64,000 nucleotides of DNA from Chitinophagaceae bacterium UBA1931 (GCA_002337125.1 DDFJ01000004.1:733889-797888); one strand, 5' to 3'. Counted from the stretch's first letter, positions 52,525 to 62,696 are shown. A program made the numbers and translations. Notes: generated from the letters alone by a model not told the origin.

Positions 52525-54669
52525 ATGGCAGACTTAAAATTTCAAAGAAACTTTGGTATTGCGGCTCACATTGATGCCGGTAAAACCACTACTACTGAAC
52601 GCATCCTGCGTTATACAGGTATGATTCACCGTATTGGTGAGGTGCACGATGGTGCGGCTACTACCGACTGGATGGAGCAAGAAAAAGAAAGAGGTATCAC
52701 CATTACTTCTGCGGCTGTAAGCTGCCAGTGGAATTTCCCTACTGTACTTGGTAAGGCAACTCCTGATACAAAAAAATATTCTTTCAACATTATTGATACT
52801 CCCGGACACGTGGACTTTACCGTTGAGGTAGAACGTTCCATGCGTGTACTGGATGGTTTGATTGCGTTGTTCAGTGCGGTTGATGGTGTGGAACCACAAT
52901 CTGAAACTGTATGGCGCCAGGCAAACCGCTACAACGTACCACGTATTGGTTTCGTTAACAAAATGGACCGCAGCGGTGCTGACTTCTTAAACGTGGTTAA
53001 GCAGGTGCGTGAAATGCTGGGTAGCAAGGCTGTTCCTCTTCAATTACCAATTGGTGCTGAAGATGATTTCAAAGGTGTTGTTGACCTGATCAAAATGAAA
53101 GGTATCATCTGGCACATGGAAACAGAAGGAATGACTTTCGATGAAATCGAAATCCCTGCTGATATGCTGGAAGAAGCAAAAGAATGGCGTGCCCAGCTTG
53201 TTGAAGCTGTTGCTGAATATGATGATCAGCTGATGGAGAAATTCTTCGACAACCCGGATTCAATTACTGAAGACGAAATTCATGAAGCTGTACGCAAGGC
53301 TACAATTGATCTTTCAATTGTACCAATGATGTGCGGTTCTTCTTTCAAAAATAAAGGTGTACAAACTGCATTAGATGCTGTTTGCCGCTACCTGCCTTCA
53401 CCTGTTGATGTGGATGCTATTAAAGGAACTGATCCTGATACCGGCGAAGAAATGAGCCGTAAACCCGATGCAAAAGAACCATTTGCTGCATTGGCGTTCA
53501 AAATCATGACTGATCCTTTCGTTGGTCGTCTGGCGTTCTTCCGCTGCTACTCTGGCCATCTTGATGCAGGTTCTTACGTATTGAATGTAAGAAGTGGCAA
53601 GAAAGAACGTATCAGCCGTATCATGAAGATGTTTGCCAACAAGCAAAACCCTGTTGATTTTATTGAAGCAGGTGATATTGCTGCAGCTGTAGGTTTCAAA
53701 GAAATCAAGACTGGTGATACGCTTTGCGATGAAAACCATCCAATCACTTTAGAGAACATGTTCATTCCTGAGCCTGTAATCTCCCTGGCTGTTGAACCAA
53801 AAGCACAAGCCGACGTTGACAGAATGGGTATGGCTATTGCGAAACTGGTGGAAGAAGATCCTACACTTCGTGTAAAAACAGACGAAGAAACAGGACAAAC
53901 TGTATTGAGCGGTATGGGTGAATTGCACCTTGAAATCATCGTTGACCGTATGCGTCGTGAATTTAAGGTTGAAGTAAACCAGGGTGCTCCGATGGTGGCT
54001 TATAAAGAAGCATTTAAACAAACTATTGAACACCGTGAAGTGTTGAAAAAACAGTCTGGTGGTCGTGGTAAGTTCGCTGATATCGTATTTGAAATCGGAC
54101 CTGCTGATGAAGAATGGCTGAAAGAAAATGCAGGTAAATCATTCCAGTTTGTGAATGATTTGTTTGGTGGATCAATTCCTAAAGAATTTGTTCCTGCCAT
54201 CACCAAAGGTTTTGAAACAGCTATGCACAATGGTGTATTAGCAAACTACCCGATGGTTGATATGAAGATCCGTGTATTTGATGGTAGCTACCATGATGTT
54301 GACTCTGATGCTATGAGTTTTGAATTGTGTGCGAAGAGTGGTTTCCGTGAAGCTGGCCGCAAAGCAAAACCAACATTGCTTGAGCCAATCATGAAAGTTG
54401 AAGTAGTAACTCCTGACCAGTATATGGGTGATGTAACAGGCGACTTAAACCGTCGCCGTGGTATGCTGGAAGGTATGGATACAAAAGGTAATGCACAGGT
54501 AATTAAAGCGAAAGTTCCGTTGAGTGAAATGTTCGGTTATGTTACTCAGTTGCGTTCATTATCTTCTGGCCGTGCAACTTCAACCATGGAGTTCAGCCAC
54601 TACGCTCCTGCACCAAACAATATTGCTGAAGAAGTAATTGCAAAGGTGAAAGGAAAAGTAAGTGCTTAA
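52525..54669 (+). CDS. fusA: Translation elongation factor G
   Basis: A 714-aa GTPase of full EF-G length that drives translocation on the ribosome. GTP-binding motifs are intact: AHIDAGKTTTTERI (P-loop), RGITITSAA (switch I), DTPGHVDF (G3) and NKMDRSGADF (G4). Domains II-V follow, with the late motifs GMGELHLEIIVDRMRREFKV and GRATSTMEFSHYAPAP. It is normally the third gene of rpsL-rpsG-fusA; here 4.5 kb with two foreign-looking genes and its own promoter separate it from rpsG. The usual downstream rpsJ is also absent; a terminator and a type IX secreted protein follow. Confidence 0.99.
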   Translation: MADLKFQRNFGIAAHIDAGKTTTTERILRYTGMIHRIGEVHDGAATTDWMEQEKERGITITSAAVSCQWNFPTVLGKATPDTKKYSFNIIDTPGHVDFTVEVERSMRVLDGLIALFSAVDGVEPQSETVWRQANRYNVPRIGFVNKMDRSGADFLNVVKQVREMLGSKAVPLQLPIGAEDDFKGVVDLIKMKGIIWHMETEGMTFDEIEIPADMLEEAKEWRAQLVEAVAEYDDQLMEKFFDNPDSITEDEIHEAVRKATIDLSIVPMMCGSSFKNKGVQTALDAVCRYLPSPVDVDAIKGTDPDTGEEMSRKPDAKEPFAALAFKIMTDPFVGRLAFFRCYSGHLDAGSYVLNVRSGKKERISRIMKMFANKQNPVDFIEAGDIAAAVGFKEIKTGDTLCDENHPITLENMFIPEPVISLAVEPKAQADVDRMGMAIAKLVEEDPTLRVKTDEETGQTVLSGMGELHLEIIVDRMRREFKVEVNQGAPMVAYKEAFKQTIEHREVLKKQSGGRGKFADIVFEIGPADEEWLKENAGKSFQFVNDLFGGSIPKEFVPAITKGFETAMHNGVLANYPMVDMKIRVFDGSYHDVDSDAMSFELCAKSGFREAGRKAKPTLLEPIMKVEVVTPDQYMGDVTGDLNRRRGMLEGMDTKGNAQVIKAKVPLSEMFGYVTQLRSLSSGRATSTMEFSHYAPAPNNIAEEVIAKVKGKVSA

Positions 54670-54691
54670 TTTTAGATTGTGTTTATAATAG

Positions 54692-54721
54692 AAATCCCGC
54701 TCAAAAGGCGGGATTTTTTTT
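54692..54721 (+). terminator. Intrinsic terminator after fusA
   Basis: AAATCCCGC (54692-54700) pairs with GCGGGATTT (54708-54716) over a 7-nt loop, followed by a T-tract. It ends the fusA transcript before the next gene at 54793. Confidence 0.88.
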
Positions 54722-54792
54722 ACTTCATTCTTTTTCAGAAAAGAATTAATTTGCCTTTAAATGCTCCTTAATAATCACCTAACTGAATATCT

Positions 54793-57387
54793 ATGAACAA
54801 TATTAAGTTATACACCATTCTATTCCTTTTTTTCAGTTCAAATATTTTAAGTGCTCAAAATATTATTGGCTTTCAATGGCAAAGATATTTTGGCGGAAGC
54901 AAAACAGATCTCGGAAAATCAATAGCTAAATCTAATGATGGTGGCTTTATTATTGTTGGTAGCACTGCATCAACTGATGGTGATATTGGTATTCCCGGAG
55001 TAAGAGATAGCGGAGCAGCATGGATTATAAAATTCAATACAACCGGAGCAATACAATGGAAAAAACTTTTTGAAAGGGTATCTCCAAACAAAATCATTCA
55101 AACATCGGATAGCAACTTTGTTATTTGTGGTTATGATTATAGCAATTTCACAAATAAACTTTCGCTGACGAAACTAAATGCAACTGGTAACCTTGTATGG
55201 CAACGAAGTTTTTCTGATACAGATTTAGTAGCAGGCATAAGTATTACTGAAGCACCGGATAAAAATTTAATCGTTACTGGATATAATAATTCAAACCAAA
55301 GAGATTTGTGGATTGCTAAAATTTCACAAGACGCAAATACAATTATTTGGAAGGCATTTTTCAAAGGCTCCCGAAATGAAGAGCCAAGGGATATAAAAAA
55401 TACACTTGATGGAGGTTTTATTATTACCGGCTTTTCCAGTTCAAATGACGGTGATTTTACGGGAATTGGAACAGGTGACCAGACATACAACGATATCATT
55501 TTGATAAAACTTAATAGTTCTGGTGTAACTGAATGGAAAAGAAAATATCACTTGTCGTCAAATGATGTCGGTAACAGTGTAATCCAAACTTCAGATTCAG
55601 GTTATATTATAGCTGGCTATACAGCAAGCAGTTCTCAATCTTCTTTTAGCAGGGGAAATGCATGTATACTTAAGACAAATTCTTCTGGAATTATGGAATG
55701 GCAAAAAAGCATTGTGAATAATGGTAAAGATACCTGTTCCAATGCTACCTCTATTATACCAAATTCAAATAAAAATGGCTATGTTCTTTGTGGAACTGCT
55801 TTAAACCAACAGTTCACTAACAAAGCATGGTTATTAAGTATTGATTTCGCTGGCAATATTTTATGGAGAAAAAGGTATGATACCGATTCTACTTCTGGGC
55901 TAAATGGCATAATATTAGCTAATGACAGCACTTATATTTCAACTGGGAACGTTTACCGAAATACTCAGTTCAAATATGATTTATTTCTTATCAAAACCGG
56001 TTCTTATAATACGATTAAAGGAAGTTTATTTTTAGATGAAAATGCAAATGGCTCAAGAGATAGTAATGAGCCCGTATTCACAAATGCCTTTGTAAATACA
56101 GTTAAAAATGGAGAAATATATAGTAGCAACTCAAGTAGTGGTTCATTTTATTTTGAGACTGATACTGGCACCTATATCTCAACTGTTCAATTAGTTAATC
56201 CCTATTATACTGTTATACTACCAACCCGTAATTCAACATTTACAACTTATTTTAATGTCGACACATTCAGTTTCGCTGTACAACCTATAGCAGACAAAGA
56301 AGATTTATCGTTAAGTTTACTTCCAACCTTAGCAGCCCGTCCCGGATTTAATTCGACTTATGTAATCAATTACAAAAATATCGGCACAACTACAATTACT
56401 AATGGTAGTGTTAAACTAATAAAAGATAGCCGTACAAGTTTTGTTTCTGCATTTCCTGCTACATCATCTATTATTGGAGACACCTTGGTTTGGGATTACA
56501 TCAACCTAAAACCAATGGACACAACTTCCATTGTTATTTCTTTAAAAACTGCTGCATCTCCAATTGCCAATATAAACGACACGCTTAAATTAAGTGCAGT
56601 TATTTTACCCGTTAATAATGATCTTACTCCGGGGAATGATACTTCTATCCTTAAACAAAGAATAGTTGCATCATATGACCCTAATGATAAACAGGAAAAT
56701 TATGCAGGTGCAATGCCAATCCAGGATGTAAACAATGGTTCATACATCAATTATTTTATTCGCTTTCAAAACACTGGCAATGACACTGCTTTTAAAGTAG
56801 TTCTGGCTGATACATTGGATGCTAATCTCGACTGGCCAAGCTTTCAGATGATTGGCAGCAGTCATGCTTATAATCTTTCGATTAAGGATGGAAACAAATT
56901 AATGTGGACGTTCGACAATATAAAACTCGTTGATAGCTTTCATAATGAATTACTAAGTCATGGTTTTATTGCTTTTAAAATCAAACCCAAAAACACACTT
57001 ACAACCAACTCGCAAATTAAAAATACAGCTGCTATTTATTTTGATTACAATCTGCCCGTACTTACCAATACAACTGTAACAACAATCGTAGATAATCCTG
57101 TTGTTACAGCAGTCAGAAATATTTCACGAAGCAAAGTAAACCTGATTCTTGCCCCGAACCCTGCAAGAAACCAGGCGATGGTTCTAATCAGTGGAGAACT
57201 TTCAGGGAAATTTGAGCTGACTTTATCTGATAATTATGGACGGGTTATCTTTTCAAAACCTTTCAATAAAGTTGCTAATAACAATCTTTCGATTCCTGTT
57301 GATCTGCAAAATTTAAAAAGTGGTGTTTACTATATCCGCATAAGTCAAAAACAAAACAGCCGGACAGAAAAGATTGTAATTCAGTAA
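54793..57387 (+). CDS. Type IX secreted protein with delta-60-like repeats and type A sorting domain
   Basis: An 864-aa exported protein. After the signal peptide (MNNIKLYTILFLFFSSNILSAQ), residues about 25-400 contain repeated propeller-like units (AKSNDGGFIIVGSTASTDGD, NTLDGGFIITGFSSSNDGD, QTSDSGYIIAGYTASSS). An SdrD-like B segment follows (KGSLFLDENANGSRDSNEPV). Next comes a DUF11/DUF7619-type domain (SYDPNDKQENYAGAMPIQDV, INYFIRFQNTGNDTAFKVVL, IKNTAAIYFDYNLPVLTNTT). The C-terminus LAPNPARNQAMVLISG ... GVYYIRIS ... EKIVIQ is a type A sorting signal. It is therefore probably exported by the type IX system to the surface. The function is unknown; no enzymatic motif was seen. Confidence 0.85.
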   Translation: MNNIKLYTILFLFFSSNILSAQNIIGFQWQRYFGGSKTDLGKSIAKSNDGGFIIVGSTASTDGDIGIPGVRDSGAAWIIKFNTTGAIQWKKLFERVSPNKIIQTSDSNFVICGYDYSNFTNKLSLTKLNATGNLVWQRSFSDTDLVAGISITEAPDKNLIVTGYNNSNQRDLWIAKISQDANTIIWKAFFKGSRNEEPRDIKNTLDGGFIITGFSSSNDGDFTGIGTGDQTYNDIILIKLNSSGVTEWKRKYHLSSNDVGNSVIQTSDSGYIIAGYTASSSQSSFSRGNACILKTNSSGIMEWQKSIVNNGKDTCSNATSIIPNSNKNGYVLCGTALNQQFTNKAWLLSIDFAGNILWRKRYDTDSTSGLNGIILANDSTYISTGNVYRNTQFKYDLFLIKTGSYNTIKGSLFLDENANGSRDSNEPVFTNAFVNTVKNGEIYSSNSSSGSFYFETDTGTYISTVQLVNPYYTVILPTRNSTFTTYFNVDTFSFAVQPIADKEDLSLSLLPTLAARPGFNSTYVINYKNIGTTTITNGSVKLIKDSRTSFVSAFPATSSIIGDTLVWDYINLKPMDTTSIVISLKTAASPIANINDTLKLSAVILPVNNDLTPGNDTSILKQRIVASYDPNDKQENYAGAMPIQDVNNGSYINYFIRFQNTGNDTAFKVVLADTLDANLDWPSFQMIGSSHAYNLSIKDGNKLMWTFDNIKLVDSFHNELLSHGFIAFKIKPKNTLTTNSQIKNTAAIYFDYNLPVLTNTTVTTIVDNPVVTAVRNISRSKVNLILAPNPARNQAMVLISGELSGKFELTLSDNYGRVIFSKPFNKVANNNLSIPVDLQNLKSGVYYIRISQKQNSRTEKIVIQ

Positions 57388-57553
57388 AAAGTACAGATTC
57401 TTTATTAAACTCTTCCATATTGAAAGCGAATCAGTTCAATGACCTGATCCGCTTTTTCAAATAAAGAATGGCCTTACCCGTAAGTTTTCCACCCGTTTTA
57501 TCGTCTAATCAAAATATCAATTACATTTATCAGAAATCACTCTTCACGCAATT

Positions 57554-59056
57554 ATGAAATCAATCGTTTATCCGGCAGTTATTTTGGCAGTATCAGTTCT
57601 TGTTACAGCATTCAACATTCCAAAAGCAGGCAATGAAAAGCAGGCACATTCATATGTCGCACATTACGAAAACGTATTGGGCACATCAATGGAATTAAAA
57701 GTATCAGCCCTTTCTGAAAAACAGGCTGCAATAGCTGAAAAAGCCGCATTGGCAGAGATTGATCGTTTGTCAAAAATCCTGAGCGGTTATGATGCCAACA
57801 GTGAATTCAGCAAATGGTTCAGCACCATCAATCAACCCGTACACGTTTCAAAAGATTTATTTACTGTATTAAGTTTGTTTGATCAATGGCACCAGCAAAC
57901 CAACGGAGCACTTGATGCTTCGGCCGAACTGATTTCAAAAATCTGGAAGCAGGCAGCCGCCAACCAGCAGTTACCTTCTCAACAAATATTGAACAATGCT
58001 GTGGCTCAGGTGCAGCAAAAACATTGGATTTTAGATGAGGCCAATCAAACAGCAACTCATCTAACCACCACTCCGCTGAAATTAAATTCATTTGCTAAAT
58101 CATACATTATTCAATCGTCTGTAAATGCAGCAAAGTCAGCTGCAAAAATCAATGGACTGATTGTAAACATCGGCGGCGATATGGTGATTGATGGCAACAT
58201 TAATGAAAATGTGTGGATCAGCGATCCCAAAGCCAATGCCGAAAACGATGCACCAGTTGACCAGATAATTGTTACTGACAAAGCTGTTGCATCAAGCGGC
58301 AACTACCGCCGTGGTGAATTGATTAATGGTAACTGGTATTCACATATTGTTGATCCAAGAACAGGTAAGCCATCCGGTGAAATTATCAGTTCAACTGTTG
58401 TCGCTCCATCTGCAACCGATGCGGGTGCGTTGGCAACTGCATTTAATGTGCTCACACCTGCAGAATGTATTACCCTTGCGGCAACAATACCGGGCGTTGA
58501 ATATTTGCTGATTACAAAAACAGGCGAACGTATTGAAAGTAATGGATGGAAATCATTGCAGATTAAGCATGCTGTTTCAACAACAGTATTAACAGAAAAT
58601 CAGAAAGACTGGAAAAATGAATTACTGATTACGTTAAACCTTGCACAACAACAGGGATTTGCAAAGCGTCCGTTTGTTGCTGTATGGGTTGAAGATAAAG
58701 ATGGAAATACGGTACGCAACATTGCATTATGGTATAACAAACCACGCTGGCTTCATGATTTAAGAGCATGGTACCGCAAAAACAATGATGCATTTGCAAC
58801 TGATATGAATGTGTTTTATTCTGTTACAGGTGCAACACGTTCTGCCGGCAAATACACATTGAAATGGGATGGAAAAGATGATAAAGGCAAAGTGCTGAAA
58901 CCCGGCACATATACAATTTACTTTGAGGCTGCCCGTGAGCATGGTGGTTATGATTTGCTGCACCAGGAAATCAACTGCAACGAAAGTGCACAACAGTTCA
59001 CGCTGAAAGGCGAAGCTGAGATTGAATCCGTTTCACTCGAATACAAGAAAAAATAA
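57554..59056 (+). CDS. FAD:protein FMN transferase (ApbE-type) fused to DUF2271
   Basis: A 500-aa exported protein with an N-terminal hydrophobic leader (MKSIVYPAVILAVSVLVTAF). Residues about 35-335 are ApbE-like: NSFAKSYIIQSSVNAAK, IVNIGGDMVIDGN, SSGNYRRGELINGNWYSHIV, DPRTGKP and APSATDAGALATAF, the last holding the metal-binding Asp and Thr. ApbE transfers FMN from FAD onto Thr or Ser of target proteins outside the cytoplasm. Residues about 355-495 are DUF2271 (FVAVWVEDKDGNTVRNIALW, WDGKDDKGKVLKPGTYTIYF). Within it VTGATRSAG (Thr425-Ser430) resembles the [ST]GA[ST] motif that ApbE modifies. The next gene, 5 bp downstream, encodes a PepSY-type membrane protein, so this is probably a flavin-based electron-transfer unit. 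Confidence 0.85.
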   Translation: MKSIVYPAVILAVSVLVTAFNIPKAGNEKQAHSYVAHYENVLGTSMELKVSALSEKQAAIAEKAALAEIDRLSKILSGYDANSEFSKWFSTINQPVHVSKDLFTVLSLFDQWHQQTNGALDASAELISKIWKQAAANQQLPSQQILNNAVAQVQQKHWILDEANQTATHLTTTPLKLNSFAKSYIIQSSVNAAKSAAKINGLIVNIGGDMVIDGNINENVWISDPKANAENDAPVDQIIVTDKAVASSGNYRRGELINGNWYSHIVDPRTGKPSGEIISSTVVAPSATDAGALATAFNVLTPAECITLAATIPGVEYLLITKTGERIESNGWKSLQIKHAVSTTVLTENQKDWKNELLITLNLAQQQGFAKRPFVAVWVEDKDGNTVRNIALWYNKPRWLHDLRAWYRKNNDAFATDMNVFYSVTGATRSAGKYTLKWDGKDDKGKVLKPGTYTIYFEAAREHGGYDLLHQEINCNESAQQFTLKGEAEIESVSLEYKKK

Positions 59057-59061
59057 GCGTA

Positions 59062-59655
59062 ATGAAGTTGAACCGCAGCATTGCACAACTTTCACGATGG
59101 TTGCATATTTATGTATCCATGATCAGTTTTGCCATCGTTTTCTTTTTTGCAGTAACAGGGTTAACCTTAAATCATCCCGATTATTTTGCAGGCGAATTAA
59201 AATCGTTTAACGAAAAAGGTAAGGTTGATCCTGCATGGGTTAATGTTCCCGATACGAATGCAATCAAAAAACTCGAAATAGTTGAACAGCTACGCAAAAC
59301 ACTTAACATTAAAGCTGCATTAAACGAATTCAGAATTGATGATTCGCAGGTGAGTGCATCTTTCAGGGGACCGGGTTATGGTGCTGATGTGTTTATAGAC
59401 CGGAGCACCGGAGACTATGAAGCAACAATTACAAAAGCAGGAGTTATTGGCATACTGAATGATTTGCACAAAGGCAGGGATAGTGGCAGTGGCTGGAGTG
59501 TGTTGATTGATGTATCAGCCATACTGATGTCGCTTGTTTCACTTACCGGAATTATTCTCATACTTTATATCAAACGCAAACGATTAAACGGATTAGTGAT
59601 TGCAGCAGCAGGTTTGATTTTGGCGTGGCTGGTGTATGTAGTTTGGGTGAGGTAG
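59062..59655 (+). CDS. PepSY-associated transmembrane protein
   Basis: A 197-aa inner-membrane protein. The first helix (about 15-36) follows the PepSY-TM pattern SRWLHIYVSMISFAIVFFFA with VTGLTLNHPDYF behind it. A periplasmic PepSY-like segment (about 60-130) follows, then LNDLHKGRDSGSGWSVLIDV and two C-terminal helices (about 145-168 and 174-194). Conserved His residues (His20, His38 and the one in NDLHKGR) could bind heme, as in related di-heme PepSY-TM reductases. It lies 5 bp downstream of the ApbE-DUF2271 gene, so it may pass electrons from the membrane to a flavinylated partner. The function is inferred from context. Confidence 0.8.
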   Translation: MKLNRSIAQLSRWLHIYVSMISFAIVFFFAVTGLTLNHPDYFAGELKSFNEKGKVDPAWVNVPDTNAIKKLEIVEQLRKTLNIKAALNEFRIDDSQVSASFRGPGYGADVFIDRSTGDYEATITKAGVIGILNDLHKGRDSGSGWSVLIDVSAILMSLVSLTGIILILYIKRKRLNGLVIAAAGLILAWLVYVVWVR

Positions 59656-59695
59656 TAACTTAACTCTGACATTACTTTTGTGTAACTTTCCTATT

Positions 59696-61561
59696 ATGAA
59701 AAGTATTCTTCTATTATTATTTTATTTTCAGCTCTCATATGTTTCAGCACAGCAACCTTACGAATTACAAGATGGTAGAGATGGAAAATATTGCTATCAG
59801 TTAAAAAGCATTATTAACTCAAAACCAAAAGAGATTCTTTTCGGAATCGATTTTTTTGAAAATGGAGATGTTTATTTAATAGTTTCAAATAAAGAATGGT
59901 TCGACAAAATCTTTTCATACGCCAATGGCATTACAATAGATGTTATCACAAAAGAAAAGTACAAATGCAATACAGAGGATATTAACGGAAATGGGTTATT
60001 TAAAGGTATTGTACTTGCCCCCCTGTACAAACAAAACTTTGATGCCAATTTAAAATTTCTTGACAATGGAGCAATTCTTCTCAAAGTCGGCCATTTACCA
60101 AAATCACTATTAAACAAAGAAATTGAAGGAAATCTTGCAATCTTAAATGGCAACATTGTATGCTATTATCAAAAATTCATTAATATTCCCAGGTCAACCT
60201 GGTCTATTTTGCCAATGGGCTTTTATACTGATTCATTGATAAATCCTAATAACACACAGACAGGCATTTTTCATTATCAGAAAAAATTTCAAACAGCAAT
60301 ATTATTCTCAAAAAACAAATATTCTTTTAAAGAATCCGTGCTGAATCAAATTATTGATTCACTTGATTTAAGAAACTTCATCATTAACAGAATTGAAATC
60401 AGATCATATGCATCAATTGAAGGATCATTGAAGACTAATGTTTATTTAATGAACAAAAGAGCTGAAGGAATTATTGAAAAAATCAGCACACGCACTCCGG
60501 AGATTAAACAATCCAGTATTATAGCATCAGAAAACTGGGTTGACTTTTTTACAGATATAAGAGGGACAGAATATGAATATCTTCTTTCTCTATCAAAATC
60601 AGAAATTAAAAATAAATTATTGGACACCGGATTCTCAAAAAAACTTGAACCTTATTTCATCAAGGAAAGAAAAGCAATTATAACACTGTATGTTTCTCCA
60701 AAAAACGAATACTCGAAAACAAAGAACAATGACATTGTAGACAGTTTTGATTTAGCAATCAGAAATAAAAATATTAACAAAGCAAGAGTTATATTAAAAG
60801 AAATTGCAGCAAGGATATACGACAACAAACTACCAAACGATTATTTAAATCAATTAGAGATACCATTTGAAAAAGAAAATGTACAATTACTAAATGACAA
60901 AGAAGTTTATGAATACGACCTCAATCAAACACCTGAAGAAGAAGTTATTGAAAAACTTAACGAACTTAAGAAACTTACTAACGACACCGGACATATCAAC
61001 TACAACATTTCTGCAATAACTCTTCACCAATGGAATAATGATTCAAATTCTATCATCCCAAACAATTTATTAGAATATATCAGCAATCTCCCTGTTCAAG
61101 GCATTGACCAATCATTAGTAAAACGGCTTTTAATAAATTATCACATTTTATTAAGCAACTACTGCTATTCAAAAGGTAAATATGAAGAAAAGGACAATGC
61201 CCTTCAATTTATAAAAGAAACTTACCAGTCTCTCAATCTAACCGATGAAGACATTTATGCTCTTGCAAAATATTTTGCTTATTATTCGCAATTTAATTGG
61301 GCAGAAAGTTTAGTAGACTCAAGAATAGACAAAATAAATGTAAATGAAGATTTACTTTTTTACTATATCAACCTCCAATTCTATCATCCAGAAAATTTTT
61401 CCAGCGAAAAATTTCAAAAAGCAATTTTGAATGCTGAAAATTTAAATTTGAAAAGATTTTGTAATTTTTTTAAACCCAATGACAAAGGCGGCGCAAGCAT
61501 TCAACTCCTTGATAATAAGATTTTCAGAACTATTTATTGTGAAAGTTGTTCGACCAAATAA
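59696..61561 (+). CDS. Exported protein of unknown function with an OmpA-like segment
   Basis: A 621-aa exported protein with signal peptide MKSILLLLFYFQLSYVSAQQ. The ATG at 59696 is preferred over one 18 bp upstream because it begins the signal peptide directly. Residues about 215-335 resemble an OmpA-type peptidoglycan-binding fold (FIINRIEIRSYASIEGSLKT, YLMNKRAEGIIEKIS). The remaining C-terminal half is helical and without recognised family. A -7-like TACTTTTG at 59673-59680 lies close upstream. The gene is A+T-rich, like the transglutaminase-like pair, and ends with a short Cys-containing tail (YCESCSTK). It stands alone, convergent with trhO. Confidence 0.6.
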   Translation: MKSILLLLFYFQLSYVSAQQPYELQDGRDGKYCYQLKSIINSKPKEILFGIDFFENGDVYLIVSNKEWFDKIFSYANGITIDVITKEKYKCNTEDINGNGLFKGIVLAPLYKQNFDANLKFLDNGAILLKVGHLPKSLLNKEIEGNLAILNGNIVCYYQKFINIPRSTWSILPMGFYTDSLINPNNTQTGIFHYQKKFQTAILFSKNKYSFKESVLNQIIDSLDLRNFIINRIEIRSYASIEGSLKTNVYLMNKRAEGIIEKISTRTPEIKQSSIIASENWVDFFTDIRGTEYEYLLSLSKSEIKNKLLDTGFSKKLEPYFIKERKAIITLYVSPKNEYSKTKNNDIVDSFDLAIRNKNINKARVILKEIAARIYDNKLPNDYLNQLEIPFEKENVQLLNDKEVYEYDLNQTPEEEVIEKLNELKKLTNDTGHINYNISAITLHQWNNDSNSIIPNNLLEYISNLPVQGIDQSLVKRLLINYHILLSNYCYSKGKYEEKDNALQFIKETYQSLNLTDEDIYALAKYFAYYSQFNWAESLVDSRIDKINVNEDLLFYYINLQFYHPENFSSEKFQKAILNAENLNLKRFCNFFKPNDKGGASIQLLDNKIFRTIYCESCSTK

Positions 61562-61583
61562 GCATAAAGAAGTTCAGATTACG

Positions 61584-62627
61584 TTAATGAGCCGACCCAA
61601 AATTCAAATCCTTCAGTCTTGATTTGGCTTTATTAAAAACATTTCTTCCTTTATCAATACCGCTGCGTAAACGCTTTTGTTCTTCTTCCGGTAGGTACAT
61701 GAATTCCTTACATTCATTACTGCAGGTTCCTTCCATTTTTTCACGGCACTCATCGCATTGAATAAACAACAGGTGACAGGCATCGTTGGCACAGTTCACA
61801 TGTGTATCGGCGGGCTTACCACATTGATGGCAGCGTGAAATAATTTCTTCTGTCACCCTCTCTCCCAGCCTTTGATCAAACACAAAATTCTTTCCATGAA
61901 ATTTCACCGGCAAGCCTTTTTCCTTTGCCTGGTTTACATAATTGATAATACCGCCTTCCAGGTGAAATACATTTTTAAAACCTTTGTGCAGCATGTATGC
62001 ACTCGCTTTTTCACAACGTATGCCACCTGTGCAATACATGATGATGTTTTTTTCTTTATCAGCCTCCATCATTTCTGCAGCCATGGGTAACTGCTCACGA
62101 AATGTATCGCTGGGGATTTCAATGGCTTTCTCAAAATGCCCCACTTCATACTCGTAATGATTGCGCATATCAATTACAACTGTGTTTGGATCATCCGTCA
62201 GTACATTAAACTGTTCTGCATTTACATACTTTCCTTTGTTGGCCATATCAAAAGCCGGATCTTCAATTCCATCAGCCACAATTTTATTGCGCACTTTTAT
62301 ATCCAGCACATAAAAACTTTTGCCATCATCATCCACCGCAATATTCAATCGAAGTCCATCCAGTTCCTTCACAGCATAAAGTTGTTTTTTGAATGCATCC
62401 ACATTTTCCGTGGGTACACTTATTTGTGCATTGATTCCTTCATGTGCCAGGTAAATCCGGCCCAATACACCCAATTCAGTAAACTGTTTGTACAGTTCAT
62501 CACGAAAGGCTTTCGGCTCTTCAATTTTAAAGTAACAGTAAAATGAAATGGTTGTACGTGGAGTGGAATCGTTTTGAATACGCTCCTTCAACTCCCTGCG
62601 GGAGATGCGGTTGTGCAGTTGTGCCAT
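61584..62627 (-). CDS. trhO: tRNA uridine-34 hydroxylase, rhodanese-type
   Basis: A 347-aa protein of the YceA/TrhO family. The N-terminal acylphosphatase-like domain (ISFYCYFKIEEPKAFRDEL, GRIYLAHEGINAQISV) is followed by a rhodanese domain (about 130-235) with the active Cys199 in IMYCTGGIRCEKASA. A Cys-rich C-terminal zinc-binding part (CHQCGKPAD, CANDACH, QCDECREKMEGTCSNEC) completes the family's usual layout. TrhO hydroxylates uridine at the wobble position of tRNA, an oxygen-dependent route to 5-hydroxyuridine. It is a single gene with a TATCTTTG -7 box upstream. Confidence 0.95.
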   Translation of the reverse strand: MAQLHNRISRRELKERIQNDSTPRTTISFYCYFKIEEPKAFRDELYKQFTELGVLGRIYLAHEGINAQISVPTENVDAFKKQLYAVKELDGLRLNIAVDDDGKSFYVLDIKVRNKIVADGIEDPAFDMANKGKYVNAEQFNVLTDDPNTVVIDMRNHYEYEVGHFEKAIEIPSDTFREQLPMAAEMMEADKEKNIIMYCTGGIRCEKASAYMLHKGFKNVFHLEGGIINYVNQAKEKGLPVKFHGKNFVFDQRLGERVTEEIISRCHQCGKPADTHVNCANDACHLLFIQCDECREKMEGTCSNECKEFMYLPEEEQKRLRSGIDKGRNVFNKAKSRLKDLNFGSAH

Positions 62628-62696
62628 TGTTTCTGAATTTTAGTTCGTTAATGCTTTGAACCCCAATTGCAGGTTGGGCAAAATTCTAAAGCGTGG

